Positions 44,917 through 54,211 of a stretch of DNA of 64,000 nt are shown here, in pieces. Position 1 is the first letter of the stretch. The number at the start of each line of letters is the position of its first letter. The stretch spans positions 1,426,001-1,490,000 of the forward strand of contig JBMNEH010000001.1 in the NCBI GenBank assembly GCA_050948665.1, read 5' to 3'. Both the position numbers and the translations under genes were made by a program. Source of the DNA: JBMNEH01 sp050948665. GTDB taxonomy: Bacteria > Bacillota > Clostridia > Christensenellales > UMGS416. Under the pieces are notes generated by a model that worked only from the letters and a program-made list of their open reading frames with translations, was not told where the DNA came from and did not search any database.

Positions 44917-46137
44917 ATGGAACCAAAGAAAGTCGTATTGGCATATTCCGGAGGTTTGGATACCTCCATTATCATACCTTGGTTGAAGGAAACCTACCCG
45001 GGTTGTGAAGTGATAGCGGTTGCCGGTAATGTAGGACAGGGCGAGGAATTGGAACCTCTAAGGGAAAAGGCAATAAAGACCGGAGCAAGTAAGATTTATA
45101 TCGAGGATATCCGCCAAGAGTTTATTGAAGATTTTATTTGGCCAACCCTGCAGGCAAATGCTATATATGAGGGCAAGTATCTGCTTGGCACCTCATTTGC
45201 GCGTCCTGTTATTGCAAAATGCCTGGTGGAAATCGCCAAAAAAGAGGGCGCTGATGCTATATGCCATGGCTGCACGGGCAAAGGCAATGATCAGGTGCGT
45301 TTTGAGCTGACTATTAAAGCTTTAGCACCCCATTTGAAGATCATTGCTCCTTGGAGGATTTGGGATATCAAATCCCGGGAGGAAGAAATTGAATATGCAC
45401 AGACACGGGGTATAGATGTACCAGTAACAAAAGAACATCCCTACTCAATGGACAGAAACATTTGGCATCTGAGTCACGAAGGTTCAGATTTGGAAGATCC
45501 CTGGAACGAGCCCCGAAAGGAAATGCTTTTAATTTGCACACATCCGGAGGAAGCTCCGAATAAACCCGAGTACATAGAACTTAACTTTGAGAAAGGCATT
45601 CCAACCGGTCTGAATGGGGAGGTACTGAACAGTATCTCGTTGCTTGAAAAGTTAAATATTATCGGCGCACGAAACGGCGTCGGCATTATTGACATGGTAG
45701 AGAACCGGCTGGTCGGTATGAAGTCCCGTGGAGTCTATGAAACCCCGGGAGGAACCATTCTATATGCAGCCCATGCAGCGCTGGAGGAAATCACTCTGGA
45801 TAGAGACACTGCCCATTATAAGCAACAGGTAGCCTTGAAATTCGCAGAGATGGTTTACTATGGCAACTGGTATCATCCGCTGCGGGAGGCGCTCTCAGCT
45901 TTCGTATCAAAGACTCAGGAGACGGTCACTGGAACTGTTCGTATGAAACTATACAAGGGCAGCGCAGTGGCAACCGGAGTAAAATCTCCCTATTCCCTGT
46001 ATAATGAAGAATTTGCCACATTCGGTGAAGATGCTGTTTACAACCAAAAAGATGCAGAAGGCTTTATAAACCTGTTCGGATTGCCGCTTACCGTCAGGGC
46101 ACTTATGCAAGAAAGCCTGAAGGAGAAGAACAAATGA
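44917..46137 (+). CDS. argG: Argininosuccinate synthase
   Basis: 406 residues. The ATP pyrophosphatase P-loop AYSGGLDTS is at the N-terminus; GCTGKGNDQVRFE and SLGR-like AGxVGQGEE regions follow. It joins citrulline and aspartate. AAGGGAG precedes the ATG. It overlaps argH by 4 nt (ATGA). Confidence 0.97.
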   Translation: MEPKKVVLAYSGGLDTSIIIPWLKETYPGCEVIAVAGNVGQGEELEPLREKAIKTGASKIYIEDIRQEFIEDFIWPTLQANAIYEGKYLLGTSFARPVIAKCLVEIAKKEGADAICHGCTGKGNDQVRFELTIKALAPHLKIIAPWRIWDIKSREEEIEYAQTRGIDVPVTKEHPYSMDRNIWHLSHEGSDLEDPWNEPRKEMLLICTHPEEAPNKPEYIELNFEKGIPTGLNGEVLNSISLLEKLNIIGARNGVGIIDMVENRLVGMKSRGVYETPGGTILYAAHAALEEITLDRDTAHYKQQVALKFAEMVYYGNWYHPLREALSAFVSKTQETVTGTVRMKLYKGSAVATGVKSPYSLYNEEFATFGEDAVYNQKDAEGFINLFGLPLTVRALMQESLKEKNK

Positions 46138-47507
46138 AGTTATGGGGTGGCCGATTTGAAAAAGGCACTAATAAAGCAGTGGAGGATTTTCATTCCTCCA
46201 TCCGCTTTGATAAACGCCTGTACAAAGAGGACATTACCGGCTCAATCGTTCATGCCTCCATGCTTGGCCGGATAGGCATATTGACCCCGAGAGAGAGCGA
46301 AACGATTGTTGCAGGGCTGCAGAGCATTCTTGCCGATATTGAGAATGGAAAAGTAACTTTCCTGGAAGAAGCCGAAGATATCCACATGAACGTGGAAATA
46401 CTGCTTACACAACGCATTGGGCCTCTTGGCGGAAAGTTGCATACCGGACGTAGCCGGAATGATCAGGTCGTTCTGGATATGCGAATGTATGTTATGCGTG
46501 CCCAAACAGAAATATCCGAGCAGCTTAAGACACTTCAAAATGTGCTGATTTCCCTGTCGGAGAAGAACACGCGCACGGTTATGCCGGGATATACCCACCT
46601 TCAAAAAGCACAGCCCATTACCCTGGCTTTTCACCTAATGGCTTATTTTGAAATGTTTCAACGAGATCGGCAACGCTTGGCAGATGCACAAAAGAGAACC
46701 GACAGTATGCCTTTAGGTTCTGGTGCCCTGGCAGGCACCACATATCCCTTGGATAGGATATATGTAGCAGAGCAGCTGGGATTTACTTCCATCACAAGGA
46801 ATGCGCTGGACGGTGTATCGGACAGAGATTTTGTAATTGAAACACTGGCAGCTCTCTCTATGATAATGACCCATCTTTCCCGTTTTTGCGAAGAGATCAT
46901 TCTTTGGAACACACAGGAGTTCGGATATATTGTTTTAGATGACAGTTTTTCCACCGGAAGCAGCATTATGCCTCAAAAGAAAAATCCTGACGTTGCCGAA
47001 CTGATACGAGGTAAAACCGGCCGTGTATATGGGGATCTGACAACATTGTTGTCTGTTATGAAGGGGTTGCCTCTTGCCTATAATAAGGATATGCAGGAAG
47101 ATAAGGAAGCGCTGTTTGATGCGGTGGACACGGTTTCTGCCTGTCTGCACGTCTTTACTGAAATGCTATTGACAAGCAATTTTGAGGTTACTGCCATGGA
47201 ACAGAGTGCAAATGGCGGCTTTACAAATGCTACTGATGCCGCAGATTACCTTGTCAACAAGGGAATTCCCTTCCGGCAAGCACATGAGATAGTCGGAAAA
47301 ATGGTTTTACATTGTGTGAAAGTCGGCTGTGGATTGAAAGATTTGACTATTGCAGAATTGCAGGCTTTTTCCCCCCTTATCAACCAAGATTTTTTTGAAG
47401 CTATCGACCTGCATACCTGCATAGAGGAACGAAAGCTGCCAGGAGGTCCTGCCACACAAACCGTGGAGCAACACATTGCTTTCGCCAAAAAACTGCTGGA
47501 GATGTAA
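46134..47507 (+). CDS. argH: Argininosuccinate lyase
   Basis: 457 residues. The superfamily signature SSIMPQKKNPD holds the catalytic serine loop; TGRSRNDQV and the start LWGGRFEKGTN are diagnostic. Produces arginine and fumarate. Translationally coupled to argG. Confidence 0.97.
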   Translation: MKLWGGRFEKGTNKAVEDFHSSIRFDKRLYKEDITGSIVHASMLGRIGILTPRESETIVAGLQSILADIENGKVTFLEEAEDIHMNVEILLTQRIGPLGGKLHTGRSRNDQVVLDMRMYVMRAQTEISEQLKTLQNVLISLSEKNTRTVMPGYTHLQKAQPITLAFHLMAYFEMFQRDRQRLADAQKRTDSMPLGSGALAGTTYPLDRIYVAEQLGFTSITRNALDGVSDRDFVIETLAALSMIMTHLSRFCEEIILWNTQEFGYIVLDDSFSTGSSIMPQKKNPDVAELIRGKTGRVYGDLTTLLSVMKGLPLAYNKDMQEDKEALFDAVDTVSACLHVFTEMLLTSNFEVTAMEQSANGGFTNATDAADYLVNKGIPFRQAHEIVGKMVLHCVKVGCGLKDLTIAELQAFSPLINQDFFEAIDLHTCIEERKLPGGPATQTVEQHIAFAKKLLEM

Positions 47508-47508
47508 A

Positions 47509-47907
47509 ATGTCATTGAATGATGCATATAACGAAGTAAAAGCTTTCCATGCTGCGTTTAATGCCCCTCATCCCGATAAGCCTGTAATGTTGACACCGGA
47601 GCGAGCTGCGGCACGGGCAGACTGGATGAGGGAAGAAATTAACGAGTTCCTGGATGCCAAGACATTAACCGATCAGGCAGACGCTATGATCGATTTGTTA
47701 TACTTTGCGCTTGGCACCTTAGTAGAGATGTCCGTGCCTCCCCAGAAGTTGTTTGACATAGTACAAAAAGCCAACATGACAAAGCTATGGCCGGACGGGA
47801 AGCCCCATTACCGTGAAGACGGTAAAGTTATTAAGCCCGCTGGTTGGGAGCCTCCGGAGCCCCAGCTGGAGGCCGTCATCCAACAAATGCTTAATAAAAG
47901 TTGCTAG
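47509..47907 (+). CDS. MazG-like/phosphoribosyl-ATP pyrophosphohydrolase-family protein
   Basis: 132 residues from the ATG at 47509, directly after the argH stop with GGAG 7 nt upstream. The all-alpha NTP pyrophosphatase signature REEINEF...DQADAMIDLLYF supplies the metal-binding EExxE and ExxD-type acids. A conserved C-terminal tail with KLWPDGKPHYREDGKVIKP-type residues marks the COG4696-like subgroup. Substrate unknown; possibly a house-cleaning nucleotide phosphatase. The arginine genes may share its transcript only by position. Confidence 0.78.
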   Translation: MSLNDAYNEVKAFHAAFNAPHPDKPVMLTPERAAARADWMREEINEFLDAKTLTDQADAMIDLLYFALGTLVEMSVPPQKLFDIVQKANMTKLWPDGKPHYREDGKVIKPAGWEPPEPQLEAVIQQMLNKSC

Positions 47908-47917
47908 TCATTGCAAG

Positions 47918-47945
47918 AAAGGGAGCGCCTCAGGGCGCTCCTTTT
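47918..47945. terminator. Bidirectional terminator between argGH and the helicase gene
   Basis: Stem GGAGCGCC/GGCGCTCC with a TCAG loop, flanked by AAA on the left and TTT on the right so it works on both strands. It serves the converging argH unit (plus) and the helicase (minus). Confidence 0.88.
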
Positions 47946-50275
47946 ATTTGCAACCAAAAACTTCTAAAAAAAGGCTCGATATCCTCAACGTGCATAAGAA
48001 ATCCTCGTCCGGACCAATGCGGAGGAAAAAGCTCGGAATATCCGCTATAGGCAAAGCGGTAATCGATAAGCAACGCAGTACCAACATCCGTCTCGGTGCG
48101 AATAACTCTTCCAACAGCCTGAAGCACTTTATTTATACCGGGAAAGCGGTAGGCGTAATCAAAACCCGCATTATTTTTTGTCTGATAGTAATCGCGCAGC
48201 AGCTCTTGCAATTCGTTCACCTGTGGTAAACCCACACCAACAACAGCACACCCGATTAAACTGCTTCCCGGAAGGTCTACGCCTTCTGCGAAAACGCCTC
48301 CCAATACGCAAAAACCGACAAGCTCATTCTCTGTGCTGCCTGTGCAGAAAGCTGTCAGAAAATCCGCCCTCTCCTTATCACTTATTCTCTGTTTCTGACA
48401 AATTGTCCTGACATTCGGATAACGAAGTGAAAACTCCGCATGAACTAAGTTTAGATATGCAAAAGATGGAAAATAAACTATGTAGTTACCTTTTTGCGCT
48501 GATATTAGGCCATGGATCGCATCTGCCACGGTTTGAATGGTATTTTCTCTGTCCTTATACAGCGTACTGACACCGGCGAACACCGCTAACCCCAGCCTGT
48601 TCGGATTAAAAGGAGAAGAAAATCGAAAAACCTTTCCCGATCTTCCCCCGCCCAGAACATCTCTGTAATAGGGCAACGGCTCCAAAGTTGCAGAGAACAG
48701 AACAGACGCACGACCTTTCTTCCAGACTGTCTCCAGTGTAAACGACGGATCTAGGCATTGAATGGTTCTGTTCACACGGCTGCCCTTGACCTCCGTCAGA
48801 GTGACATGCCCTTTACCGTATAATGAATCCACGACGGCAAATTCCCTTGCCCTCAGAAAAAGATCCAGCACACTCGAATACGCAGAGTGTCCGGTGTAGT
48901 TGGCCATCCAATGACGGGCAACTTCACAGAATTTGAGCACTGTATCAAGAAAATCCTCGTCATGTTCGGTTTCCGAACGGATTCTCTTGTCCCCCTGCGC
49001 CCGCTTCATGACCAGAAAAGCTTGGTTTATCGCTTCTACGGCTTGCACAATCTTCTTTTCGCCCTTCAGCAATTTCTTTAGCGCAAGAAAATCCTGATTG
49101 CAAAGCGTCTTGGTAAACATCTCGCGAGAGCGCTGGACCAGATTATGGGCTTCATCCACTAAAAATGTATACGCACCACCCCCAGTGCCGAAATATCTGT
49201 AAAGCGCCACTACAGGATCAAAAAGATAATTATAATCACAAATGATACAATCACAGAACATACTGACGTCCAGTTGAAGTTCATAGGGGCAAACCATATA
49301 TGCTGACGAAATGGCAGAAACCTCTGAAGCACTTATAGAATCTGTTCCGCTAAGCAGGGAATACATGGCATCGTTAACCCTATTATAATGTCCTTTTGCA
49401 AATGGACAATGCTCCGGAGTACATATTCGTTCTTCAAGAGGACAAAGCTTCTCCTTAGCTGTGAGATGCATGGAACGAATACGCAGCCCATGTTCCCTGA
49501 GTTGTTCTAATGCTTGACATGCTGCGGTTGCAGCGGTTGTCTTTGCTGTAAGGTAGAATATTTTCTCCGTCAACTCTTCACCCATCGCTTTAACGGCAGG
49601 AAAAAGAACAGAAAGGGTTTTGCCCAGCCCGGTAGGTGCCTGACACCATAACGTTTCACCGTCCCGAATTCCTCTGTAAACGGCAGCCGCCATTTCACGT
49701 TGACCCACCCGAAAGGATGGGAAAGGAAACTTGATGCCTGCCGCTGTTGCTTTCAGTTTCTTCCTGCCCCCTATCTTAAGCCGCAGCCAAGGAATATAAC
49801 GCTGCAGTAAATCATCCAGAAAAACATCCAGCTCCTTCGCTGTTATTTGGCGAGTATAGGCAGTACGGGATTTATCTCTCTTATGAACATAAAGTAATGT
49901 TACTTCTGCCCGACAAAAACACATGCTCTTGCAAGCCATGGCTGCATAACACAGTGCCTGTGCCCAATATACGGGATAGGAGCCTTCCCGAATATCCTCC
50001 TTCGCAAGAGAAGTGCTCTTATATTCCATAATTTTTACACAGTCTTTATCCGCTGCAAAACCATCCGTCCTACCATCAATCAATAACGTAAAACCCTCGA
50101 TTTCCGTCGACCAGGAAAGATGATACTCAGCTTCATAAGTATCTGTCTCCTGTTGCAGTATCCGGTGTATAGCTGAGCCCTCTGTCAGATTGCCTACATC
50201 ACTAAATCGTGCGTCAATATCCCCGTTACGCAGAACGAATTCCACCAAATTTCGCACAGAAATACACAGTTCCAC
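47930..50275 (-). CDS. XPD/DinG-like ATP-dependent DNA helicase with N-terminal PD-(D/E)XK nuclease-like domain
   Basis: About 781 residues. The N-terminal 180 residues carry IDGRTDG and IMEYKST, the acidic and E-x-K core of PD-(D/E)XK nucleases. The helicase half has Walker A QAPTGLGKT, cysteines (KLC, RIC, EHC, VCP) positioned as in XPD-type 4Fe-4S clusters, and the DEAH motif LVDEAHN. The most upstream start codon is a GTG at 50275, but its ribosome binding site spacing is poor; CTG or GTG codons slightly downstream are alternatives. Such proteins are widespread in Firmicutes and probably act in DNA repair. Confidence 0.85.
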   Translation of the reverse strand: MELCISVRNLVEFVLRNGDIDARFSDVGNLTEGSAIHRILQQETDTYEAEYHLSWSTEIEGFTLLIDGRTDGFAADKDCVKIMEYKSTSLAKEDIREGSYPVYWAQALCYAAMACKSMCFCRAEVTLLYVHKRDKSRTAYTRQITAKELDVFLDDLLQRYIPWLRLKIGGRKKLKATAAGIKFPFPSFRVGQREMAAAVYRGIRDGETLWCQAPTGLGKTLSVLFPAVKAMGEELTEKIFYLTAKTTAATAACQALEQLREHGLRIRSMHLTAKEKLCPLEERICTPEHCPFAKGHYNRVNDAMYSLLSGTDSISASEVSAISSAYMVCPYELQLDVSMFCDCIICDYNYLFDPVVALYRYFGTGGGAYTFLVDEAHNLVQRSREMFTKTLCNQDFLALKKLLKGEKKIVQAVEAINQAFLVMKRAQGDKRIRSETEHDEDFLDTVLKFCEVARHWMANYTGHSAYSSVLDLFLRAREFAVVDSLYGKGHVTLTEVKGSRVNRTIQCLDPSFTLETVWKKGRASVLFSATLEPLPYYRDVLGGGRSGKVFRFSSPFNPNRLGLAVFAGVSTLYKDRENTIQTVADAIHGLISAQKGNYIVYFPSFAYLNLVHAEFSLRYPNVRTICQKQRISDKERADFLTAFCTGSTENELVGFCVLGGVFAEGVDLPGSSLIGCAVVGVGLPQVNELQELLRDYYQTKNNAGFDYAYRFPGINKVLQAVGRVIRTETDVGTALLIDYRFAYSGYSELFPPHWSGRGFLMHVEDIEPFFRSFWLQIKGAP

Positions 50276-50303
50276 CTCTACTCTGTTTCCCTTTCAGATT
50301 TCA

Positions 50304-50332
50304 TTGACAAATAGTGTATGATACACTAAACT
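50304..50332 (+). promoter_or_regulatory. Promoter of the FAD oxidoreductase gene with embedded operator
   Basis: -35 TTGACA (50304-50309), 17-nt spacer, -10 TAAACT (50327-50332). The spacer is almost filled by a perfect inverted repeat, TAGTGTAT-G-ATACACTA (50312-50328), the form expected of a dimeric repressor site. Confidence 0.75.
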
Positions 50333-50366
50333 AAGATAATTGTAACATTTCGAAAGGAAGATTACC

Positions 50367-51650
50367 ATGAGAACTTATCACGAGCCGGCTAGGGATATAC
50401 CTATATCGAATGAGGTGGATGTATTAGTTGTGGGGTCGGGCCCGGCAGGGGTATCCGCAGCGATTTGGGCAGGCCGCATGGGTGCTAAAACCCTGCTGGT
50501 AGAACAGGGCGGCATGGTAGGAGGGATCGCCACTGCCGGCCTTATGAGCCACTGGACCGGCAACACTCAAGGCGGTTTTTATGAGGAAATCCTAGATCGG
50601 TCTGCCGATAATCCTGCACTGCGACAGACAATTAACCCTGAGCGTCTTCGTTCTGTATTATTGGAAATGCTTGACGAAGCAGGAACATCCCTCCGTTTGT
50701 ATACTTTTGCCTGTGGTGTTATTATGGACGGCAGTCATCTCCAAGGAATACTGACAGAAAGTAAATCCGGTCGGGAAGCTATTCTTGCTAAAGTCATCGT
50801 TGATGCCTCCGGAGACGGCGATATCGCAGCTAAAGCCGGCGCACCTTATGTCTTAGGCCGGGAAGGAGACAGTATGATGCAACCCATGACCCTAATGTTC
50901 AAAGTCGGAGGCGTGGAAGATGATAAGGTGGAATATCTCCCGGGTGCATTTGAAGACAATTATGTATACGCTAAAGGACCAGGACAAGATCTTGCAAAGA
51001 AGGAAATCCCTTACCCTGCCGGCCATCTGTTAGTTTACAAGTCTACCTTGCCCGGAGTGATCACATGCAATATGACAAATGCTATCGGCCTTGACGGCAC
51101 AAAAGCAGAGGATCTGACAAAGGCCGAGCAGGTATGCCGTTCTCAGATACCCGCAATCATATCATTCCTGCGAAAAAATATCCCTGGATTTGAAAAATGT
51201 TATGTTCTAAGTTCTGCCAGTTTAATCGGAGTAAGAGAAACCCGGCACTTTATAGGTGAGTATATTCTCACTAAAGAAGACATTGAGCAAGCAAGACAAT
51301 TCCCGGATTGGATTGTAACCAGGGCACACTTCAATTTTGATGTTCATAACATAACCGGTTCCGGATTGGATACAACCGGCATACAAAAGCATTTTTCTCA
51401 GAAAAAAGGCTATACTATACCTTACCGGTGCCTTATCCCCGCCAAGGTTGACGGCCTTCTTCTTGCTGGACGGAATATTTCGGGCACGCACATCGCTCAC
51501 TCTAATTATCGTGTAATGCCCATCTGTGCTAATATGGGACAGGCTGCCGGTATCGCTGCAGCACTTTGTGCCCGGGATAATATAATGCCGCGTGATCTGA
51601 ACGTCGGCGCTGTTCAAAAAGTTTTATTAGAGAATGGAGTACAGCCGTAA
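50367..51650 (+). CDS. FAD-dependent oxidoreductase (FAD_oxidored family)
   Basis: 427 residues. The N-terminal FAD-binding motif VLVVGSGPAGVSAAIWAGRMG is followed by a GGMVGGIATAGLMSHWTG block, and the C-terminal GLLLAGRNISGTHIAHS and CANMGQAAGIAAAL complete the fold. This family, found in many anaerobes and Planctomycetes-type bacteria, has no settled substrate. AAAGGAAG precedes the ATG. It has its own repressible-looking promoter. No obvious partner gene; unrelated in detail to the larger FAD protein at 4.3-6.2 kb. Confidence 0.82.
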   Translation: MRTYHEPARDIPISNEVDVLVVGSGPAGVSAAIWAGRMGAKTLLVEQGGMVGGIATAGLMSHWTGNTQGGFYEEILDRSADNPALRQTINPERLRSVLLEMLDEAGTSLRLYTFACGVIMDGSHLQGILTESKSGREAILAKVIVDASGDGDIAAKAGAPYVLGREGDSMMQPMTLMFKVGGVEDDKVEYLPGAFEDNYVYAKGPGQDLAKKEIPYPAGHLLVYKSTLPGVITCNMTNAIGLDGTKAEDLTKAEQVCRSQIPAIISFLRKNIPGFEKCYVLSSASLIGVRETRHFIGEYILTKEDIEQARQFPDWIVTRAHFNFDVHNITGSGLDTTGIQKHFSQKKGYTIPYRCLIPAKVDGLLLAGRNISGTHIAHSNYRVMPICANMGQAAGIAAALCARDNIMPRDLNVGAVQKVLLENGVQP

Positions 51651-51734
51651 AGCCTGCTTGCCTCATAAAATGAATTGCATTATAATAGTGAACGCGCCTT
51701 GTCTGCGCAAACTAAATTGAAGGATGTGGTAACC

Positions 51735-52817
51735 TTGAGTCGTACAGTACAAAGACCCGGTTATACCCGAAGTTCCAGAAGGCGGCCTCCGAAACGCCAG
51801 TTGCCCGGCTGGGCACTTGTCGTTATCGATCTGCTGCTGACCGGCTTGTGTTTATTGGTTTTCGCTTATTTTCATCATGTAAAACCAAAAAGAATTGAGG
51901 GAGCTGCTTTGCCCACTCCTCCAGCCATAGTACAGTCGGGCGCCATTGAAACGGATGTAACACCCTACCCTGGAATCGAGTCCGAACAAATCACCTCCTC
52001 GGAAGAGGAGACAGCTCCTTTATCGACGGACAGTCAACCTACAGAAGCCCCTACTGAGGAGATATCCGGTGCATTCGGTGCTCGTTTCTCCGATAAATTC
52101 ATTAAAGGTGACGCGCAAATTTCAGAGAATTCCTACATAAGCGAGAATATCAATATATCAATTACCCGTAATGAAATGGATGGCGCCGTCTACTTTATCG
52201 CCGATATTTATATCCGAGACTTAGAGCATCTAAAAACCGCATTTGCTTCCGACTCCTTTGGCTCTGCTTCTGCCAGCACTCCGGAAATTGCCTCCTCACA
52301 TAATGCAATTCTGGCTATATCCGGTGATTATGCCGGTTTCCGAGACAGCGGTCTGGTCATCCGCAATGGTGTCCAGTACAGGAACAAAGTGGAACAAGAT
52401 ATTTGTGTCCTGTACTATGATGGTACAATGGAAACTATCGGCCAATTATCAGTAAATACGGATTCGATTTTAGCCAAGTATCCCTATCATACATGGGCTT
52501 TCGGTCCTATGTTTCTAAACGACGGGCAGCCCATGGAGACATTTAATTGCTCAGTGAATCCCAGAAATCCCAGAAGCGCCATCGGTTACTTTGAACCCGG
52601 GCATTATTGCTTTGTTACGGTTGACGGGCGGCAAGACGGTTATTCCGTCGGTCTTACCACCCAACAGATGAGCCAGCTTTTCTTCAACCTTGGTTGTAAA
52701 TCCGCTTATAATCTTGATGGCGGGGCAACAGCAGTAATGTATTTCAACGGTCGAACGGTCAACCAGCCTTATCAGGGCGGTCGCTCAATAAATGATATTG
52801 TATATATCGGCGAATAG
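51735..52817 (+). CDS. Phosphodiester glycosidase (NAGPA-domain) membrane-anchored protein
   Basis: 360 residues. A basic N-terminus (SRRRPPKR) precedes one transmembrane helix (about residues 27-47), then a low-complexity Pro/Thr/Glu region and the NAGPA catalytic domain with ISGDYAGFRDSG, FVTVDGRQDGYS and NLDGGATAVMYFNG. The start is TTG at 51735 with AAGGA about 9 nt upstream; an upstream frame lacks this. The family can act on N-acetylglucosamine phosphodiesters or wall polymers. It probably faces outside the cell. Confidence 0.82.
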   Translation: MSRTVQRPGYTRSSRRRPPKRQLPGWALVVIDLLLTGLCLLVFAYFHHVKPKRIEGAALPTPPAIVQSGAIETDVTPYPGIESEQITSSEEETAPLSTDSQPTEAPTEEISGAFGARFSDKFIKGDAQISENSYISENINISITRNEMDGAVYFIADIYIRDLEHLKTAFASDSFGSASASTPEIASSHNAILAISGDYAGFRDSGLVIRNGVQYRNKVEQDICVLYYDGTMETIGQLSVNTDSILAKYPYHTWAFGPMFLNDGQPMETFNCSVNPRNPRSAIGYFEPGHYCFVTVDGRQDGYSVGLTTQQMSQLFFNLGCKSAYNLDGGATAVMYFNGRTVNQPYQGGRSINDIVYIGE

Positions 52818-52826
52818 GAGGCCGCA

Positions 52827-53015
52827 ATGAAAAAGTTAATTCCGCACATCACAATTATCCTCGCGCTGATGTTTACTGTTTTCTTTATTATCGATATGGT
52901 GAATTCTGCTATGAACTTTGTCGGAAACGATATATCAAATGTGCTGCGTCTTCTGTTTTGTGCCAGCGCGGTCATTACCTCTGTTATCGCAATACAGGAA
53001 ATTCGAAAATCTTGA
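52827..53015 (+). CDS. Small membrane protein of unknown function
   Basis: 62 residues with two hydrophobic helices (about residues 6-25 and 40-57). GGAGG lies 5 nt before the ATG, and it follows the glycosidase gene by 9 nt, so it is likely in the same unit. No family recognised. Confidence 0.6.
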   Translation: MKKLIPHITIILALMFTVFFIIDMVNSAMNFVGNDISNVLRLLFCASAVITSVIAIQEIRKS

Positions 53016-53026
53016 GCGATTCTTCA

Positions 53027-53053
53027 TGGCCGGTAACATTTACCGGCCTTTTC
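53027..53053 (+). terminator. Intrinsic terminator after the small membrane protein
   Basis: Stem GGCCGGTAA/TTACCGGCC with a CAT loop, then TTTTCC, shortly after the stop codon at 53015. Confidence 0.85.
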
Positions 53054-53055
53054 CT

Positions 53056-53575
53056 TAACATATTATCCGATTTATAATAGCTAAGCATGGTTGCTGATTG
53101 TTTATACTCAACTGGTCTATCTGAATGCAGGAAGAATGATATCTTATATAAATAAAGCGGAACTCCTTGCTCCACAGTCGGGAAAATAATACATCGGTTA
53201 TCAAGTCTTATTAACGCGGTGAGCGACTTGCAAGCTGACGCCCATGTATATGCATGTTGGGCTTTGGATTGTATCATGTGCTCCATGCGGGAAAATTAAT
53301 TAAGCTCCTTTACACCGTACGTACCCGTAGCAATCCGCTTCTCGTAATGCAAGATCTTTACAGCAAGTATACACATCGGTCAATTTTCAGTATTGGTTTT
53401 AATGGAGCAGACAGGAAATATCGGTGTGCCACCAACAACATACAGTCGGCCAACGCCAATTGACTGATATTGGATACTGTTCAGTATAAGGCGAAAAATC
53501 CATACCCGATGTTTATGCAGCTAACCATTCTTTTCTATTTGTTAGCAGATATATAAGCACTACAAAAAGGAGGAT
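53056..53575. other. Gene-poor stretch, possible decayed sequence
   Basis: About 520 nt. One plus-strand frame between about 53170 and 53460 stays largely open apart from stops, including a stretch ending GNIGVPPTTYSRPTP, but has no start or ribosome binding site and no recognised family. It may be a remnant of a lost gene. Nothing else seen. Confidence 0.3.
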
Positions 53576-53578
53576 TAA

Positions 53579-54211
53579 ATGAAATATACTCTGCTTTTTT
53601 GGGATTGGAACGGTACGCTGATGAATGATCTCTCTATAACGCTGGACGCAGTGAATGCCGTTCTGTGCCGAAGAAATATGAAACCCATCTCACTCTGTCA
53701 ATACTATAGCTATTTAGATACACCGATATGGAAATTTTACGCGCATCTTTTTGACTTTAATAAAGTTCCCTTTAATGTTATCTCACAAGAGTTTTTTGAT
53801 AACTATACATTATGGGAGAAAGATGCAGGTTTAGCAGACGGTATTCCCGCGCTTTTATCTTCTCTTCACTACGCCGGTATGCAACAAGCTGTATTAACCT
53901 CCGCCGCAACAGAGGATGTTGAGCGTTTATTAAGATATTACGGAATCCGTGATATATTTGTAACGGTATCCGGATCAGATGACCGGCTGTCCGGCAGCAA
54001 AATAGAGAGAGGAAAAACCCTCATACAGTCTTTCCCTCCGCAGTCTGCGGTGATGATTGGTGATTCTCTCCATGATTTAGCTACAGCCCGTGCCATGGGC
54101 ACGGATTGTATACTGGTAAATTGGGGGCATCAGAACCCAGAGGAACTCATCCTATCAGGTGTACCGGTGGCAAATACCTGCAGTGATTTGGCGGCTTTAC
54201 TTGGTGTATAA
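53579..54211 (+). CDS. HAD-superfamily hydrolase
   Basis: 210 residues. The nucleophile motif reads DWNGTLMND near the N-terminus, a variant of DxDGT, and MIGDSLHDLATA supplies the C-terminal metal acids. The helical cap suggests phosphoglycolate phosphatase-like subfamily IA. AAGGAGG precedes the ATG. It ends 15 nt inside the converging solute-binding protein gene. Substrate unknown. Confidence 0.85.
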   Translation: MKYTLLFWDWNGTLMNDLSITLDAVNAVLCRRNMKPISLCQYYSYLDTPIWKFYAHLFDFNKVPFNVISQEFFDNYTLWEKDAGLADGIPALLSSLHYAGMQQAVLTSAATEDVERLLRYYGIRDIFVTVSGSDDRLSGSKIERGKTLIQSFPPQSAVMIGDSLHDLATARAMGTDCILVNWGHQNPEELILSGVPVANTCSDLAALLGV

